NCBI RefSeq assembly: GCF_000424465.1
Contig: NZ_KE384194.1
Coordinates: forward strand, 15,145 to 79,144
Source: Butyrivibrio hungatei NK4A153
Lineage (GTDB): Bacteria; Bacillota; Clostridia; Lachnospirales; Lachnospiraceae
DNA length: 64,000 nt
Direction of reading: 5' to 3'
Below the pieces are notes generated by a model. That model was given only the letters and a program-made list of their open reading frames with translations. It ran no database searches and was not told where the DNA came from. Of this stretch, positions 40,798-49,149 are shown piece by piece (positions within the stretch are counted from its first letter, which is position 1; each line of letters begins with the position of its first letter). Position numbers and translations under genes: made by a program.

Positions 40798-42606
40798 TCA
40801 GTGAATAACGTTTCTGCCCTCGAGAGTAGTCTGTGTGATCTTCTCGTCCTTGACCTCATAGATTATGTCACAGTTCTCAATAGTATTGAGCCTGTGAGCT
40901 ATGATGATCATTGTCTTCTTGCCGTGGAAGCTGTTGACAGCCTCCATAACTGCTGCCTCTGTCTCATTATCAAGAGCACTTGTAGCCTCATCAAACACTA
41001 GTATCTCGGGATTATGATATAGAGCTCTCGCAATTCCTATACGCTGTCTCTGTCCGCCTGAAAGTCTCACACCTCTGTCACCAATCTTCGTGTCAAGTCC
41101 TTCCGGAAGGCTCTTAACAAAGTCAGCAAGCTGGGCTTCTTCCATAACTTCCCAGATTCTGTCCTCATCAATCTTGTCTGCATCTATACCGAATGCAATG
41201 TTCTCTCTTATAGACTCATCAACCATGTAGATTGTCTGAGGAATATAACCTATCTGCGCAAGCCATGAATCGTAATTACTGAATATATTGCTTCCGTCGC
41301 AGAGAATCTCACCGCTCTGCACATGCAAAAGACCGAGGATAATATCCACAACAGTTGATTTACCGGCACCCGAAGGTCCTATGATACCGACTGATTTTCC
41401 CTTAGGAATAACCATATTTGCTCCGGTAAATATATTTGTCTCAGCGTCCGGATAAGCAAAAGTGATATCTTTTATCTCAATCTCTTTTTCCAAATGAAGC
41501 TCGGGACCTGCGATTGCAGCTCTCTCCGCTCTCATGGCCTTATCCATCTTCATTGAATCGGTAAGATTGTTATATACAAAATCAAGGCTGTACTGGTTGT
41601 AGGCAATCTCGGCAATATAAGTATTTATCCTGTTAACAGCAGGCATAAGCCTTGTAGCAACAAGTCCGAGCGCGATTATCAATTTATCAACATCGCCTGC
41701 ATTTTGTACACCGTTTGAATTCAACTTAAAAAAGAGAACATACAAGAGGACAACAGCTACAAACACGGTCTCTATAAGAGTTCTCGGCATATTATTAAGT
41801 ACGGAGTAATCCCTTGCCAGATCCGCACCGACTTTACCGGACTCATAATAATTTCTTATAAAGAAATCCTGTCTGTTCAGAACTTTAACATCTTTAAGAC
41901 CATATATTGCCTGCAGTCTCCACTTTGCAATCCTTGACTGGGTTTCCTGATTCTCTTTTCCCGTCTTATTAAGCTTAGGCTTTAAAACTTTGGTATTAAA
42001 AAGAGTTAATGCAACAAAAACAAACACGCATATAACCGTCAAGATCGGATCGGTTATAATAAGCACCATTCCAAGTCCCATGGAAACGACCAATTCCGTA
42101 GAAAGCGATAAAAGCGATAACATAAGCGTAAATGTTCTTGGTATATCACTGTCTGTAATTCTAAAAACAGTCGGAATATCTGCACCGAGATAATCCTCAT
42201 AAGGTCTGTTCAAAAATTCCCTCATGACTCTGCTTATCATGTCGTTTCTTGCTCTTGTGATAAAGGTATTCTGCCTGTAGATAAGAAATATCTGATATGC
42301 ATTTTTTACCAGGAACAAAACAATCAGACAAACCGTCAATTTAGCAGCCAGTTCGGATCCCGTACCGAGATTAAGACTTTCTGCAATAATTCTTAGAACT
42401 TTGTTATCCTTAATGGCACTTTGGAGCTTATCCTGATTGATAATGCCTGCCATAACAGGAATCATCATTGAAATACTAAATGTTTCAAAAATACCACCAA
42501 AGAGTATAAGGACAGCCAATATTACCAACTGTCCCTTCTGCTTTCTATCAAATATATATCTGAGTTTTGAAAATAAACTGACTTTTTTATTATCGGTATT
42601 ACTCAT
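40798..42606 (-). CDS. ABC exporter, MsbA/PglK-like (fused membrane and ATPase domains)
   Basis: 602 residues: six membrane segments in 1-340, then an ATPase domain with Walker A GPSGAGKST near 395, signature LSGGQRQRIGIARAL, Walker B EILVFDEATSALD and the H-loop IIAHRL. The half-transporter would act as a homodimer. PglK-like flippases move lipid-linked oligosaccharides. With the Wzx-like gene at 29412, the cluster has two possible routes across the membrane. Confidence 0.9.
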   Translation of the reverse strand: MSNTDNKKVSLFSKLRYIFDRKQKGQLVILAVLILFGGIFETFSISMMIPVMAGIINQDKLQSAIKDNKVLRIIAESLNLGTGSELAAKLTVCLIVLFLVKNAYQIFLIYRQNTFITRARNDMISRVMREFLNRPYEDYLGADIPTVFRITDSDIPRTFTLMLSLLSLSTELVVSMGLGMVLIITDPILTVICVFVFVALTLFNTKVLKPKLNKTGKENQETQSRIAKWRLQAIYGLKDVKVLNRQDFFIRNYYESGKVGADLARDYSVLNNMPRTLIETVFVAVVLLYVLFFKLNSNGVQNAGDVDKLIIALGLVATRLMPAVNRINTYIAEIAYNQYSLDFVYNNLTDSMKMDKAMRAERAAIAGPELHLEKEIEIKDITFAYPDAETNIFTGANMVIPKGKSVGIIGPSGAGKSTVVDIILGLLHVQSGEILCDGSNIFSNYDSWLAQIGYIPQTIYMVDESIRENIAFGIDADKIDEDRIWEVMEEAQLADFVKSLPEGLDTKIGDRGVRLSGGQRQRIGIARALYHNPEILVFDEATSALDNETEAAVMEAVNSFHGKKTMIIIAHRLNTIENCDIIYEVKDEKITQTTLEGRNVIH

Positions 42607-42690
42607 AATCTGTACGTTTTCTTATATCCCTCTTTTGTATTTTTCCTGAATGATATGTAGATTGCTCCGTATCATTTAATTCCGCATTGC

Positions 42691-43563
42691 TCAGATCGCA
42701 ATCTTTGTCATTCTGTCCGTATAGACATCATCCATATCTTTGTTGTTTATCCACTTGGAAGGAGCAAGTACCAGCTTGTCAGGTGCATCATTAAGCCATG
42801 CAGCCCACCAGCTGAATGAACTGTTCGCTATAATATGGTGCTTGCATCTGCTCATAAGCATCATCTCGGCTATATCAGTTCCTTCGCCCTCTTCAAGTTC
42901 AACAACATTGAAATTGGGTCCCTTGAAGTGCTCTTTACACCACTCTTTGTCGTCGGTAAAGATAAAAAATACAGCGTCGGGATACTCCTGCAGTATCTTG
43001 TTTACCGCATCTTTGTAATATTTTTCCGAACACAGATTGTGAACATGCTTATGCTGCGCATCTATATAATCGGTTCTTCTCACATGAAGGCTGACAGACT
43101 CACAACATTCTATCTGCTGAAGCACTGACCAGCTCACAGCATCGCTCATAAGTTCCTGAGGTCTCTTCTCAAAAGCATGTCTGATATCCCTGATATCACT
43201 CTCCTGCGAGAAATATTTATCACTCTGCCAATATCCGACAAGATAGGCATTTTCAAGCTCAAGTATCTTAGGATCGAATCTTCCGGACACTTCATCTATC
43301 CTGAATGTTTTCCTGCCTGTAAGTTTCCTTCTGATACGGCTTATGATATCCATCTTGGAATCCGTAAGAGCAACAACTTCTTCCTTAGTGGCCTTATCAT
43401 AATCAATCCCATATCCGGCAAGAACCGGAGTCCTTAGCTTGTCATTTACAAATCCCGTTTCATCATCAATCTTTACGGTCTTGCCTCTGTTTTTCAGCGC
43501 TATATACAGCGCATATTGGAACATCTGGTTACCCAGACCGCCCTTAAGTTGAATGATAATCAT
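42691..43563 (-). CDS. GT11 alpha-1,2-fucosyltransferase
   Basis: 290 residues and the most canonical of the three GT11 genes: IIIQLKGGLGNQMFQYALYIAL, SVSLHVRRTDYID (the HxRRxDY donor site) and HHIIANSSFSWWAAWLN. The length is normal for the family. It is the last glycan gene before the HipA-like insertion; 114 bases without a gene separate it from 43677, and 84 bases separate it from the ABC gene. Confidence 0.93.
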   Translation of the reverse strand: MIIIQLKGGLGNQMFQYALYIALKNRGKTVKIDDETGFVNDKLRTPVLAGYGIDYDKATKEEVVALTDSKMDIISRIRRKLTGRKTFRIDEVSGRFDPKILELENAYLVGYWQSDKYFSQESDIRDIRHAFEKRPQELMSDAVSWSVLQQIECCESVSLHVRRTDYIDAQHKHVHNLCSEKYYKDAVNKILQEYPDAVFFIFTDDKEWCKEHFKGPNFNVVELEEGEGTDIAEMMLMSRCKHHIIANSSFSWWAAWLNDAPDKLVLAPSKWINNKDMDDVYTDRMTKIAI

Positions 43564-43676
43564 ACACCCTCCGAATGAAGTTCCCCGTATAGCATCTATT
43601 TTATCGCATACACTACATCATTATAACCCAGAATGTATATATACTCAAACATCTATGAATGTCCTGACATTTGCGG

Positions 43677-44465
43677 TCATCCGGTGATTTGACTTTTAAG
43701 ATAGAGATTCCCATTAACTCCGGTCATAACAGGCTCTATGTTATGCTGCTTAACCAGATACGAAAGATTCTGCCTTGTACACTCAAGCAGCTCACATGCC
43801 TTGGTCGTATCGACAATATTTTTTCCTATAAAGGTAATAAAATCCTCATAGGAAATATCAATCATACGCCCTTTCTCATAAAGAAGCCATGAAGGAATAT
43901 CTATGGAATCGTTGAACGTAACATAATAACCACCCCAACCGAGGCTACATGACTCATAAAGGTCTCTGCTTGCGATCACCTTATTTACTCCCCGTAAATC
44001 CGAAATGTCTGAAAGGGATATTTTTTTTACTGTTTTATCTTTAAAAAAGCACAGCAAAAAATCTCCTGCAAGCGCTGTACAATCAACCAGATTATGCGCA
44101 TCCCTCTCCGCAACAAATTCAGGGAGCTCATCTATCTTCCGTATGCACAGTCCATCCTGTGAACACCGTCCTTGCGCCAATTCCAAAAATTTCATTTCAT
44201 CATACTCTTTCAGCTTGTGAGTAGACAGTATATTGCCTATATTCTGCCTTCCTATGGGAATAACACGTTCTCTCACCCACATCAAACTCGCTTCCCTTGG
44301 AATTGTATAGATTTCTTTTTTTACAAAACTCGCAAAAAGAAGCGGCGCTGTCCACTCATCAAGTTCGCTTCTAAGCTCAATCATAAACGACTTGCTCTTT
44401 TCATGGTACAGTAAAACGCCTATATCAAGACTATTATCTTCATCATAGATATCATAGATTTTCAT
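43677..44465 (-). CDS. DUF2442-like/HTH partner of the HipA-like kinase
   Basis: 262 residues from ATG 44465 (AAGG seven bases before; an upstream ATG at 44483 is possible). The first 110 residues form an unrecognised domain (IYDIYDEDNSLDIGVLLYHE, LISERDEW-like acidic patch). The middle (about 125-205, DCTALAGDFLLCFFKDKTVKKISLSD) resembles DUF2442. The last 50 residues are an excisionase/MerR-like HTH (TTKACELLECTRQNLSYLVKQ) with a wing. It overlaps the kinase gene by 14 bases. It is the obvious candidate to bind the palindromic operators upstream and to act as antitoxin, though this is inferred. Confidence 0.65.
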   Translation of the reverse strand: MKIYDIYDEDNSLDIGVLLYHEKSKSFMIELRSELDEWTAPLLFASFVKKEIYTIPREASLMWVRERVIPIGRQNIGNILSTHKLKEYDEMKFLELAQGRCSQDGLCIRKIDELPEFVAERDAHNLVDCTALAGDFLLCFFKDKTVKKISLSDISDLRGVNKVIASRDLYESCSLGWGGYYVTFNDSIDIPSWLLYEKGRMIDISYEDFITFIGKNIVDTTKACELLECTRQNLSYLVKQHNIEPVMTGVNGNLYLKSQITG

Positions 44466-45261
44466 AAACCTTGTACCTTCCATAGATCATATTCCAAATA
44501 GTATCAATAAAAAAGTCTGACAACACTCCCTCCAGATCCTTGAATATCTCTTCTTTATGCTTAGCCTCAAGTATTCCTTTCAGCGTTTTTCCTTTGGTGG
44601 ATAAAAGAGACAGATTCTCAAAAGTTGATCTGCTGCCTATGAAATTATTGCATTGTTTATCTCCCATTATGTCAAATTTTTTTGCATCGTCATCCGACGA
44701 ACAAGAACATAACAGAGACAATCCATGATCGAACAGAGGCGCAACCCTAACGGTATGCGCTCTTGCATTTCTCAGCACTTCGATGTTAGCTCCATGTCTG
44801 TCTCGATTAAGGATAAGATAATCAATTACCAGCATATTCTCGATATACTCTCTCCATCCCATCCTAATGCAGAAATCATAATGTGATTCTCCGGGCTGCG
44901 CATTAAGTCTGTAGAAATCATCAAGCGAAGCCTTACTCTCTCCACGCTCTTTGAAATCATATGATGCACAAAGATACGTGTTGTATATATTTCCATCAAT
45001 CTCAATATCAGCATTTATCAGTTCATACTCAAGATGTTCCACTCCAAGAATATCAAGAAGTCTATCCACTATTATTTCATTTATACACTCATGTCCCACT
45101 ATCCCCTTTTCCAAATCAAAGTTAGAAAGCTTATAATACTTCTTGTGACCGCCTATGATCGAACTCGATTTCAGATAAGTCCCTGCTGTTCCGGAAGAAT
45201 TCCGCACATGCGACCAATTTAGATATGTAAGATCCTGAGTTTCTCTTATTACCTTTGCCAT
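44452..45261 (-). CDS. HipA-like Ser/Thr kinase (stand-alone catalytic domain)
   Basis: 269 residues. HipA-fold kinase motifs in order: Gly/Ser-rich loop (NSSGTAGTYLK, 21-31), KYYKLS with the ATP-binding Lys44, the helix-C Glu in GHECINE, the catalytic DRHGAN (154-159), and the metal-binding FDHG (Asp178). It lacks the N-terminal subdomain of E. coli HipA (440 residues). HipA-family toxins phosphorylate translation factors or tRNA synthetases; the target here is unknown. Ribosome site AAGGATG precedes ATG 45261. It is the first gene of a two-gene unit under a palindromic operator. Confidence 0.75.
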   Translation of the reverse strand: MAKVIRETQDLTYLNWSHVRNSSGTAGTYLKSSSIIGGHKKYYKLSNFDLEKGIVGHECINEIIVDRLLDILGVEHLEYELINADIEIDGNIYNTYLCASYDFKERGESKASLDDFYRLNAQPGESHYDFCIRMGWREYIENMLVIDYLILNRDRHGANIEVLRNARAHTVRVAPLFDHGLSLLCSCSSDDDAKKFDIMGDKQCNNFIGSRSTFENLSLLSTKGKTLKGILEAKHKEEIFKDLEGVLSDFFIDTIWNMIYGRYKVYENL

Positions 45262-45278
45262 ATTACATCCTTTGTTTT

Positions 45279-45298
45279 TATTTGACGTGCGTCAAATA
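45279..45298. promoter_or_regulatory. Operator palindrome, start-proximal
   Basis: TATTTGACG-TG-CGTCAAATA, arms perfect, placed between the promoter and the ribosome site of the HipA-like gene, where a bound protein would block elongation or translation start. Confidence 0.75.
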
Positions 45299-45307
45299 TT
45301 TTTCTAT

Positions 45308-45336
45308 ATTATAAAATTCTATTTGACGTGCGTCAA
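45308..45336 (-). promoter_or_regulatory. Promoter of the HipA-like operon
   Basis: Minus strand TTGACG (45331-45336), exactly 17 bases, TATAAT (45308-45313). The -35 and spacer lie inside the 34-bp palindrome at 45313-45346. Confidence 0.8.
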
Positions 45337-45346
45337 ATAGAATTTT
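45313..45346. promoter_or_regulatory. Operator palindrome, promoter-overlapping (34 bp)
   Basis: Arms AAAATTCTATTTGACG and CGTCAAATAGAATTTT are perfect around a central TG. The 16-bp core is identical to the site at 45281-45296 and nearly identical to 5576-5591. Confidence 0.8.
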
Positions 45347-45383
45347 CGTGTTTAACCCCACACAAAAATCTACCATATACATA

Positions 45384-45420
45384 AAATCTTAAGAAATTTC
45401 GACGGTATTTCTTAAGATTT
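45384..45420. terminator. Perfect 14-bp hairpin, possible terminator
   Basis: AAATCTTAAGAAAT/ATTTCTTAAGATTT with a 9-base loop; on the minus strand TTTTATG follows. It would end transcription from the lipoprotein gene at 45588 before the HipA-like promoter. A second foldable element (GTCGGC/GCCGAC with inner GGCT/AGCC) lies at 45439-45472. The rest of 45421-45587 shows no gene. Confidence 0.55.
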
Positions 45421-45587
45421 ATCTGATATCATTATTCAGTCGGCGGCTTTTCAACAGCCATTCAATGCCGACAACAGGGCATAATGCCTATTCTATTTTA
45501 AGCGGAGAAGACTATTCTCTTATAAATCCCACCACACTGTTTTGCATCACCGATCAAAAGCTTCTTCCAAATGCTCCTTTATACGTC

Positions 45588-46934
45588 TCAATCTTCAGCT
45601 CCATTTAGTGAACCCATAAGTTCTTCAAATCTCATAGTTCCTTCAATTTGCTCAAATCTATATTTCTTGATTTTATTCACTTCTGCGATAATCTCTTCAT
45701 CGGTCATTTCTTTCTCAGTACAATTATGATACTTCTCCGCATCTTCAATTTCATAATCCGGTACCAATTCGCCCTTGGCTCGTTTTGACATATATTCCTC
45801 ATATGAACCTGACATACTGCCATCTTCTGCATGATATATACCCTTCCCAGGGGCATATTGGTATCCCGGATTCCCTCCCATACCATATCCCCAATGATTC
45901 ATTAAACACCTGGCATGACCGTTTTCATACGTATAAAGAGACATAAAAAAGCCGGGATGATCAACTACCAGTTCCGGAATATCATCATCGTCAGCATATA
46001 TAAGATTATATTTCCAATAATTCCAATCGATGTCAAAATAATACTTTTTGGCAATTGCCGTGTAGCACTCTTCATAGCTACTGTATACACCATCTATACC
46101 GGAAAAGATATTCTTCATGCTTTCAACAGTAAAGTCTCCTCCAATTTTAGACATTGTATTTTCATCGATTATCCATTCAGGCTCAAAAGAATCTTCATTA
46201 CGCTGTATGAACGTAGAAAGAGATCCTGTACTGTAAAGAAGAACCTGTTTTCCGAATTCGCTGTCCGCGATAATAATAATATCTTTTACCCCATCCTCAT
46301 CAAAATCAAAAAAACCAACGTCAATAATTTTTATTAAATGAGTTTCTTTCCACGATGATTTTTCACAGCTCATCTTCAGTTCTGTAAGAAAACGGTTATT
46401 TTTTGTGAGAATAATAGATACTCTGCCGTCTAATTCCGCAGGATACGTGATAAGTTTAATCGGCTCGTTAAATTGAACGCGTGACAATTTTACCTCATAG
46501 CAATGCTCTTTATCACAATGATCATCCCATTGAATAGCATTAGATTCCATGAGAAACTCTTCATCCGATTTAGTAAAAGAAATGACTCTGTCGGCAAAAA
46601 GTCCATAATGCTTGTCTGAATCAGAGTTCACCTGAAATCTCAGTACATAATGATCTCCTTTTCTCTTTCCCGCTGTGCATGTATATGTGTTTTTTAAACT
46701 TGCTAAATGTTCAGAATAAAAAGAATCAGTTTCATCTTGTTTGTTAAAAGTTTTCTCGAGGAAACCCTTGTACTCATCTGTATTAAACGCTTCTGTAAAT
46801 CTCTTTAGCTCTGCCTTTGACAACGTAATTTCTTTGTCGCTTTTTTTCGAGAGTATATTACTTGATGCTATGTAACTGCATCCCAACACAAGTAATATTA
46901 TTGAAATTATTGTTATTATTTTCTTTTTCTGCAT
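45588..46934 (-). CDS. Predicted lipoprotein with aspartate-rich repeat motifs
   Basis: 448 residues from ATG 46934, chosen because it yields a clean lipoprotein signal (MQKKKIITIISIILLVLGC, Cys19 as lipid anchor); two upstream starts lack a ribosome site. The middle has FFDFDEDGVKDIIII, an FG-GAP-like calcium motif, and later NLIYADDDDIPELVV. The latter recurs in the divergent lipoprotein at 47164. Function is unknown; it should sit on the outer face of the membrane. Confidence 0.7.
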   Translation of the reverse strand: MQKKKIITIISIILLVLGCSYIASSNILSKKSDKEITLSKAELKRFTEAFNTDEYKGFLEKTFNKQDETDSFYSEHLASLKNTYTCTAGKRKGDHYVLRFQVNSDSDKHYGLFADRVISFTKSDEEFLMESNAIQWDDHCDKEHCYEVKLSRVQFNEPIKLITYPAELDGRVSIILTKNNRFLTELKMSCEKSSWKETHLIKIIDVGFFDFDEDGVKDIIIIADSEFGKQVLLYSTGSLSTFIQRNEDSFEPEWIIDENTMSKIGGDFTVESMKNIFSGIDGVYSSYEECYTAIAKKYYFDIDWNYWKYNLIYADDDDIPELVVDHPGFFMSLYTYENGHARCLMNHWGYGMGGNPGYQYAPGKGIYHAEDGSMSGSYEEYMSKRAKGELVPDYEIEDAEKYHNCTEKEMTDEEIIAEVNKIKKYRFEQIEGTMRFEELMGSLNGAED

Positions 46935-47066
46935 TTGATTCCAAATATCCTTCATAGTACAAATCTTCACGGCTTTTATTATACATTTTAGTCTGCAAGG
47001 CCATTGTGAATTCTTTGTGATTTACCCCTGCATCATCAAAATAAGTCCTACAAATGAGTTATACTG

Positions 47067-47072
47067 TATAAT
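47067..47072 (+). promoter_or_regulatory. Candidate -10 of the plus-strand lipoprotein gene
   Basis: A consensus TATAAT lies about 90 bases before the ATG at 47164; no clear -35 is seen. Confidence 0.35.
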
Positions 47073-47163
47073 GCGATTTAATGGGGGCGCGCGCACCGAC
47101 AGGAAGACTGTAAACAATGCATAAGCCGGATACTAAATTGATTCCCATTTAGGAGATTTTTTT

Positions 47164-47982
47164 ATGAAGAAGAAAGCATTTATAATACTGATCTGCATAA
47201 CAGCTTTGCTTGCAGGATGCCAAAATACAAAAACCGATATAGCAAACGACATATCCACTGATGCCGGCTCTACTTCTACGCACGATGAAGATATCGCATC
47301 CATTGGTATTTCCGGCGCTGATAACACCTCTTCTTCCGATGATGCAGTCAAAAACGTAAGTGTTGTCACTGATTCATACGAGGATTCATATTCTGAGATT
47401 CTTGAGAATCCGGAAGAATATTATTGCGATGGCGATGGCTCCCTCGAGAATCAGTGGATATTTGGAAAAGGGTTTTCTTCATGGCAAGAAGGGTATAAAG
47501 CATACATTGAAACCGCCCCAGATTTCCCGCGTTATAGTCTCATTTATGTAGATGACGATGATATTCCCGAACTTGCTATTGAGGGTTATTGTGAAGCAGA
47601 AGGATGTCTGATTGTTTCATTTCATCATGGAGAAGTAAACATACTTCATACGCTTAGGTTGGGTTTTTCGTATATTGAAAAAAAAGGACTTCTATGTAAT
47701 TCGAATGGGTGCCAAGGACAATATTATGATATAGTTTATTCCCTTTCGGAAGGAAAATGGAAATGTATTTTTTCAGGCAGCAACTATACACATGATTTTG
47801 GCAGTTGGGATGACGAAGCAGGAAAATTTCTTGATTTTCACTATGCCATAGACGATGTAGAAGTCGATGAAAAAACATATTATGAAAAACTGAACAAAAT
47901 ATATGACGAAAAAGCAGCTATATCTTCATTTTGCGACGGTTGTAACAAAGAAGAATTTATTACTGCTCTAAGTGAATACTGA
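47164..47982 (+). CDS. Predicted lipoprotein sharing the DDDDIPELxx motif
   Basis: 272 residues. The signal MKKKAFIILICITALLAGC ends in a textbook LAGC lipobox, followed by a Ser/Asp-rich linker (24-65) and a globular part with SLIYVDDDDIPELAIEGY. This motif is shared with the protein at 45588, which is divergently oriented. The GGAG ribosome site before ATG 47164 is good. It is the only plus-strand gene in the glycan cluster and converges on 48001 with 18 bases between stops. Confidence 0.78.
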   Translation: MKKKAFIILICITALLAGCQNTKTDIANDISTDAGSTSTHDEDIASIGISGADNTSSSDDAVKNVSVVTDSYEDSYSEILENPEEYYCDGDGSLENQWIFGKGFSSWQEGYKAYIETAPDFPRYSLIYVDDDDIPELAIEGYCEAEGCLIVSFHHGEVNILHTLRLGFSYIEKKGLLCNSNGCQGQYYDIVYSLSEGKWKCIFSGSNYTHDFGSWDDEAGKFLDFHYAIDDVEVDEKTYYEKLNKIYDEKAAISSFCDGCNKEEFITALSEY

Positions 47983-48000
47983 TTTAATACCATTTTCTTT

Positions 48001-49149
48001 TTAGCTGTTTTTGAGCACGTCCCTCACAAGTTCATAGAATTCATCACAGGGCATGGATGAACCATCATCGGTTATAATTTGATTATGCGATATTTTCCCG
48101 TTATATCTGACATATTTATCTTCAAACATGACTCTGTCCTGAATCATTCCTATAAAGCCATCTCTATCATAACCATAAGAATTAATATAATCCTCTATTG
48201 TATCAATATTTTCATTTTCATTGATATAAATACAAACCGTCATTGTCACATCACTTAAAAGATGTGACATTTCCGACGAGATATTCTTCGTAGAATAAAT
48301 TTTACTGTTCATAAATACCATTTCACCAACAGATCGCCATGTGAGTTCCTCTAGCCAATTTTCTCCATCATGTGACTTTACGAGATCCGCATACTTAAGT
48401 CCAAGCTCATTCATTACCAGACCGCCCTCTCCTTTAAAATATTTAAAGTTAAAGTCAACGTCATAATCATAATCGCTATAATCCAGTGATGAATGCATAT
48501 AATTTGGATTACCATAACAATCTTCGTAATCATTAATTTTATGAATATTAGGAACACCGCCTTCTTTTAGAATATAAAGATCCCAACAACTACCTCTGTT
48601 CGATTTATAATTCCCATTAAGATATGCAATGATTCCCATATCATTTATTGCCGGCTCATAATGAGTCAGTTCTGTGAAACTTCCACCATCGGCCATTGTA
48701 ATAAAATATCCGTTTCCTACATGTTTGGAAGGCAACGGTCCATAATTTTGAAGCCACCCGTAGGAACCTGATTTATTATATTTTCCATTAACTTCGGTAA
48801 TAACAAAATAGATTCCCTCACCATCTCCAATAACAAGCTCATCAGAACCATTTTTATCAAAATCTACATAAGTAAAAAGAAAACTCGGCATCCATAGTCG
48901 CCCCCATAAATTTGAAGCCGTATCTACAAATTCTTTTTCAAAAAATGATCTATACCTCTCGTCATCTTCTTTTTCACTGCAAGACGGAGCAATTGGATTA
49001 TCCAAGTTCGTTCGTACAGCCTTATATGTATTTGTTGCCTCCTCGATCGATACGTCACTGCAAATATCACCTGAAACTGGTTCTTTATTATCACCGCATG
49101 CTGTCAGTAATAAACACAACATTACTAAAAATATTTTTCCTACCTTCAT
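48001..49149 (-). CDS. Predicted lipoprotein with FG-GAP-like motif
   Basis: 382 residues. The signal MKVGKIFLVMLCLLLTAC gives a lipid-modified Cys18. The region after it includes FLFTYVDFDKNGSDELVIGDG, the same type of Asp-rich loop as in the two neighbouring lipoproteins, and then a Tyr/Asp-rich middle (SSLDYSDYDYDVDFNFKYF). Its start overlaps the SGNH gene's stop by four bases (ATGA), so it belongs to the MBOAT-SGNH transcription unit. Function unknown. Confidence 0.75.
   Translation of the reverse strand: MKVGKIFLVMLCLLLTACGDNKEPVSGDICSDVSIEEATNTYKAVRTNLDNPIAPSCSEKEDDERYRSFFEKEFVDTASNLWGRLWMPSFLFTYVDFDKNGSDELVIGDGEGIYFVITEVNGKYNKSGSYGWLQNYGPLPSKHVGNGYFITMADGGSFTELTHYEPAINDMGIIAYLNGNYKSNRGSCWDLYILKEGGVPNIHKINDYEDCYGNPNYMHSSLDYSDYDYDVDFNFKYFKGEGGLVMNELGLKYADLVKSHDGENWLEELTWRSVGEMVFMNSKIYSTKNISSEMSHLLSDVTMTVCIYINENENIDTIEDYINSYGYDRDGFIGMIQDRVMFEDKYVRYNGKISHNQIITDDGSSMPCDEFYELVRDVLKNS

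Noticed and set aside
43677-45261. Classical hipBA operon
   Set aside because: The HTH gene is downstream, much longer than HipB, and of a different HTH type; the kinase lacks the N-terminal HipA subdomain.
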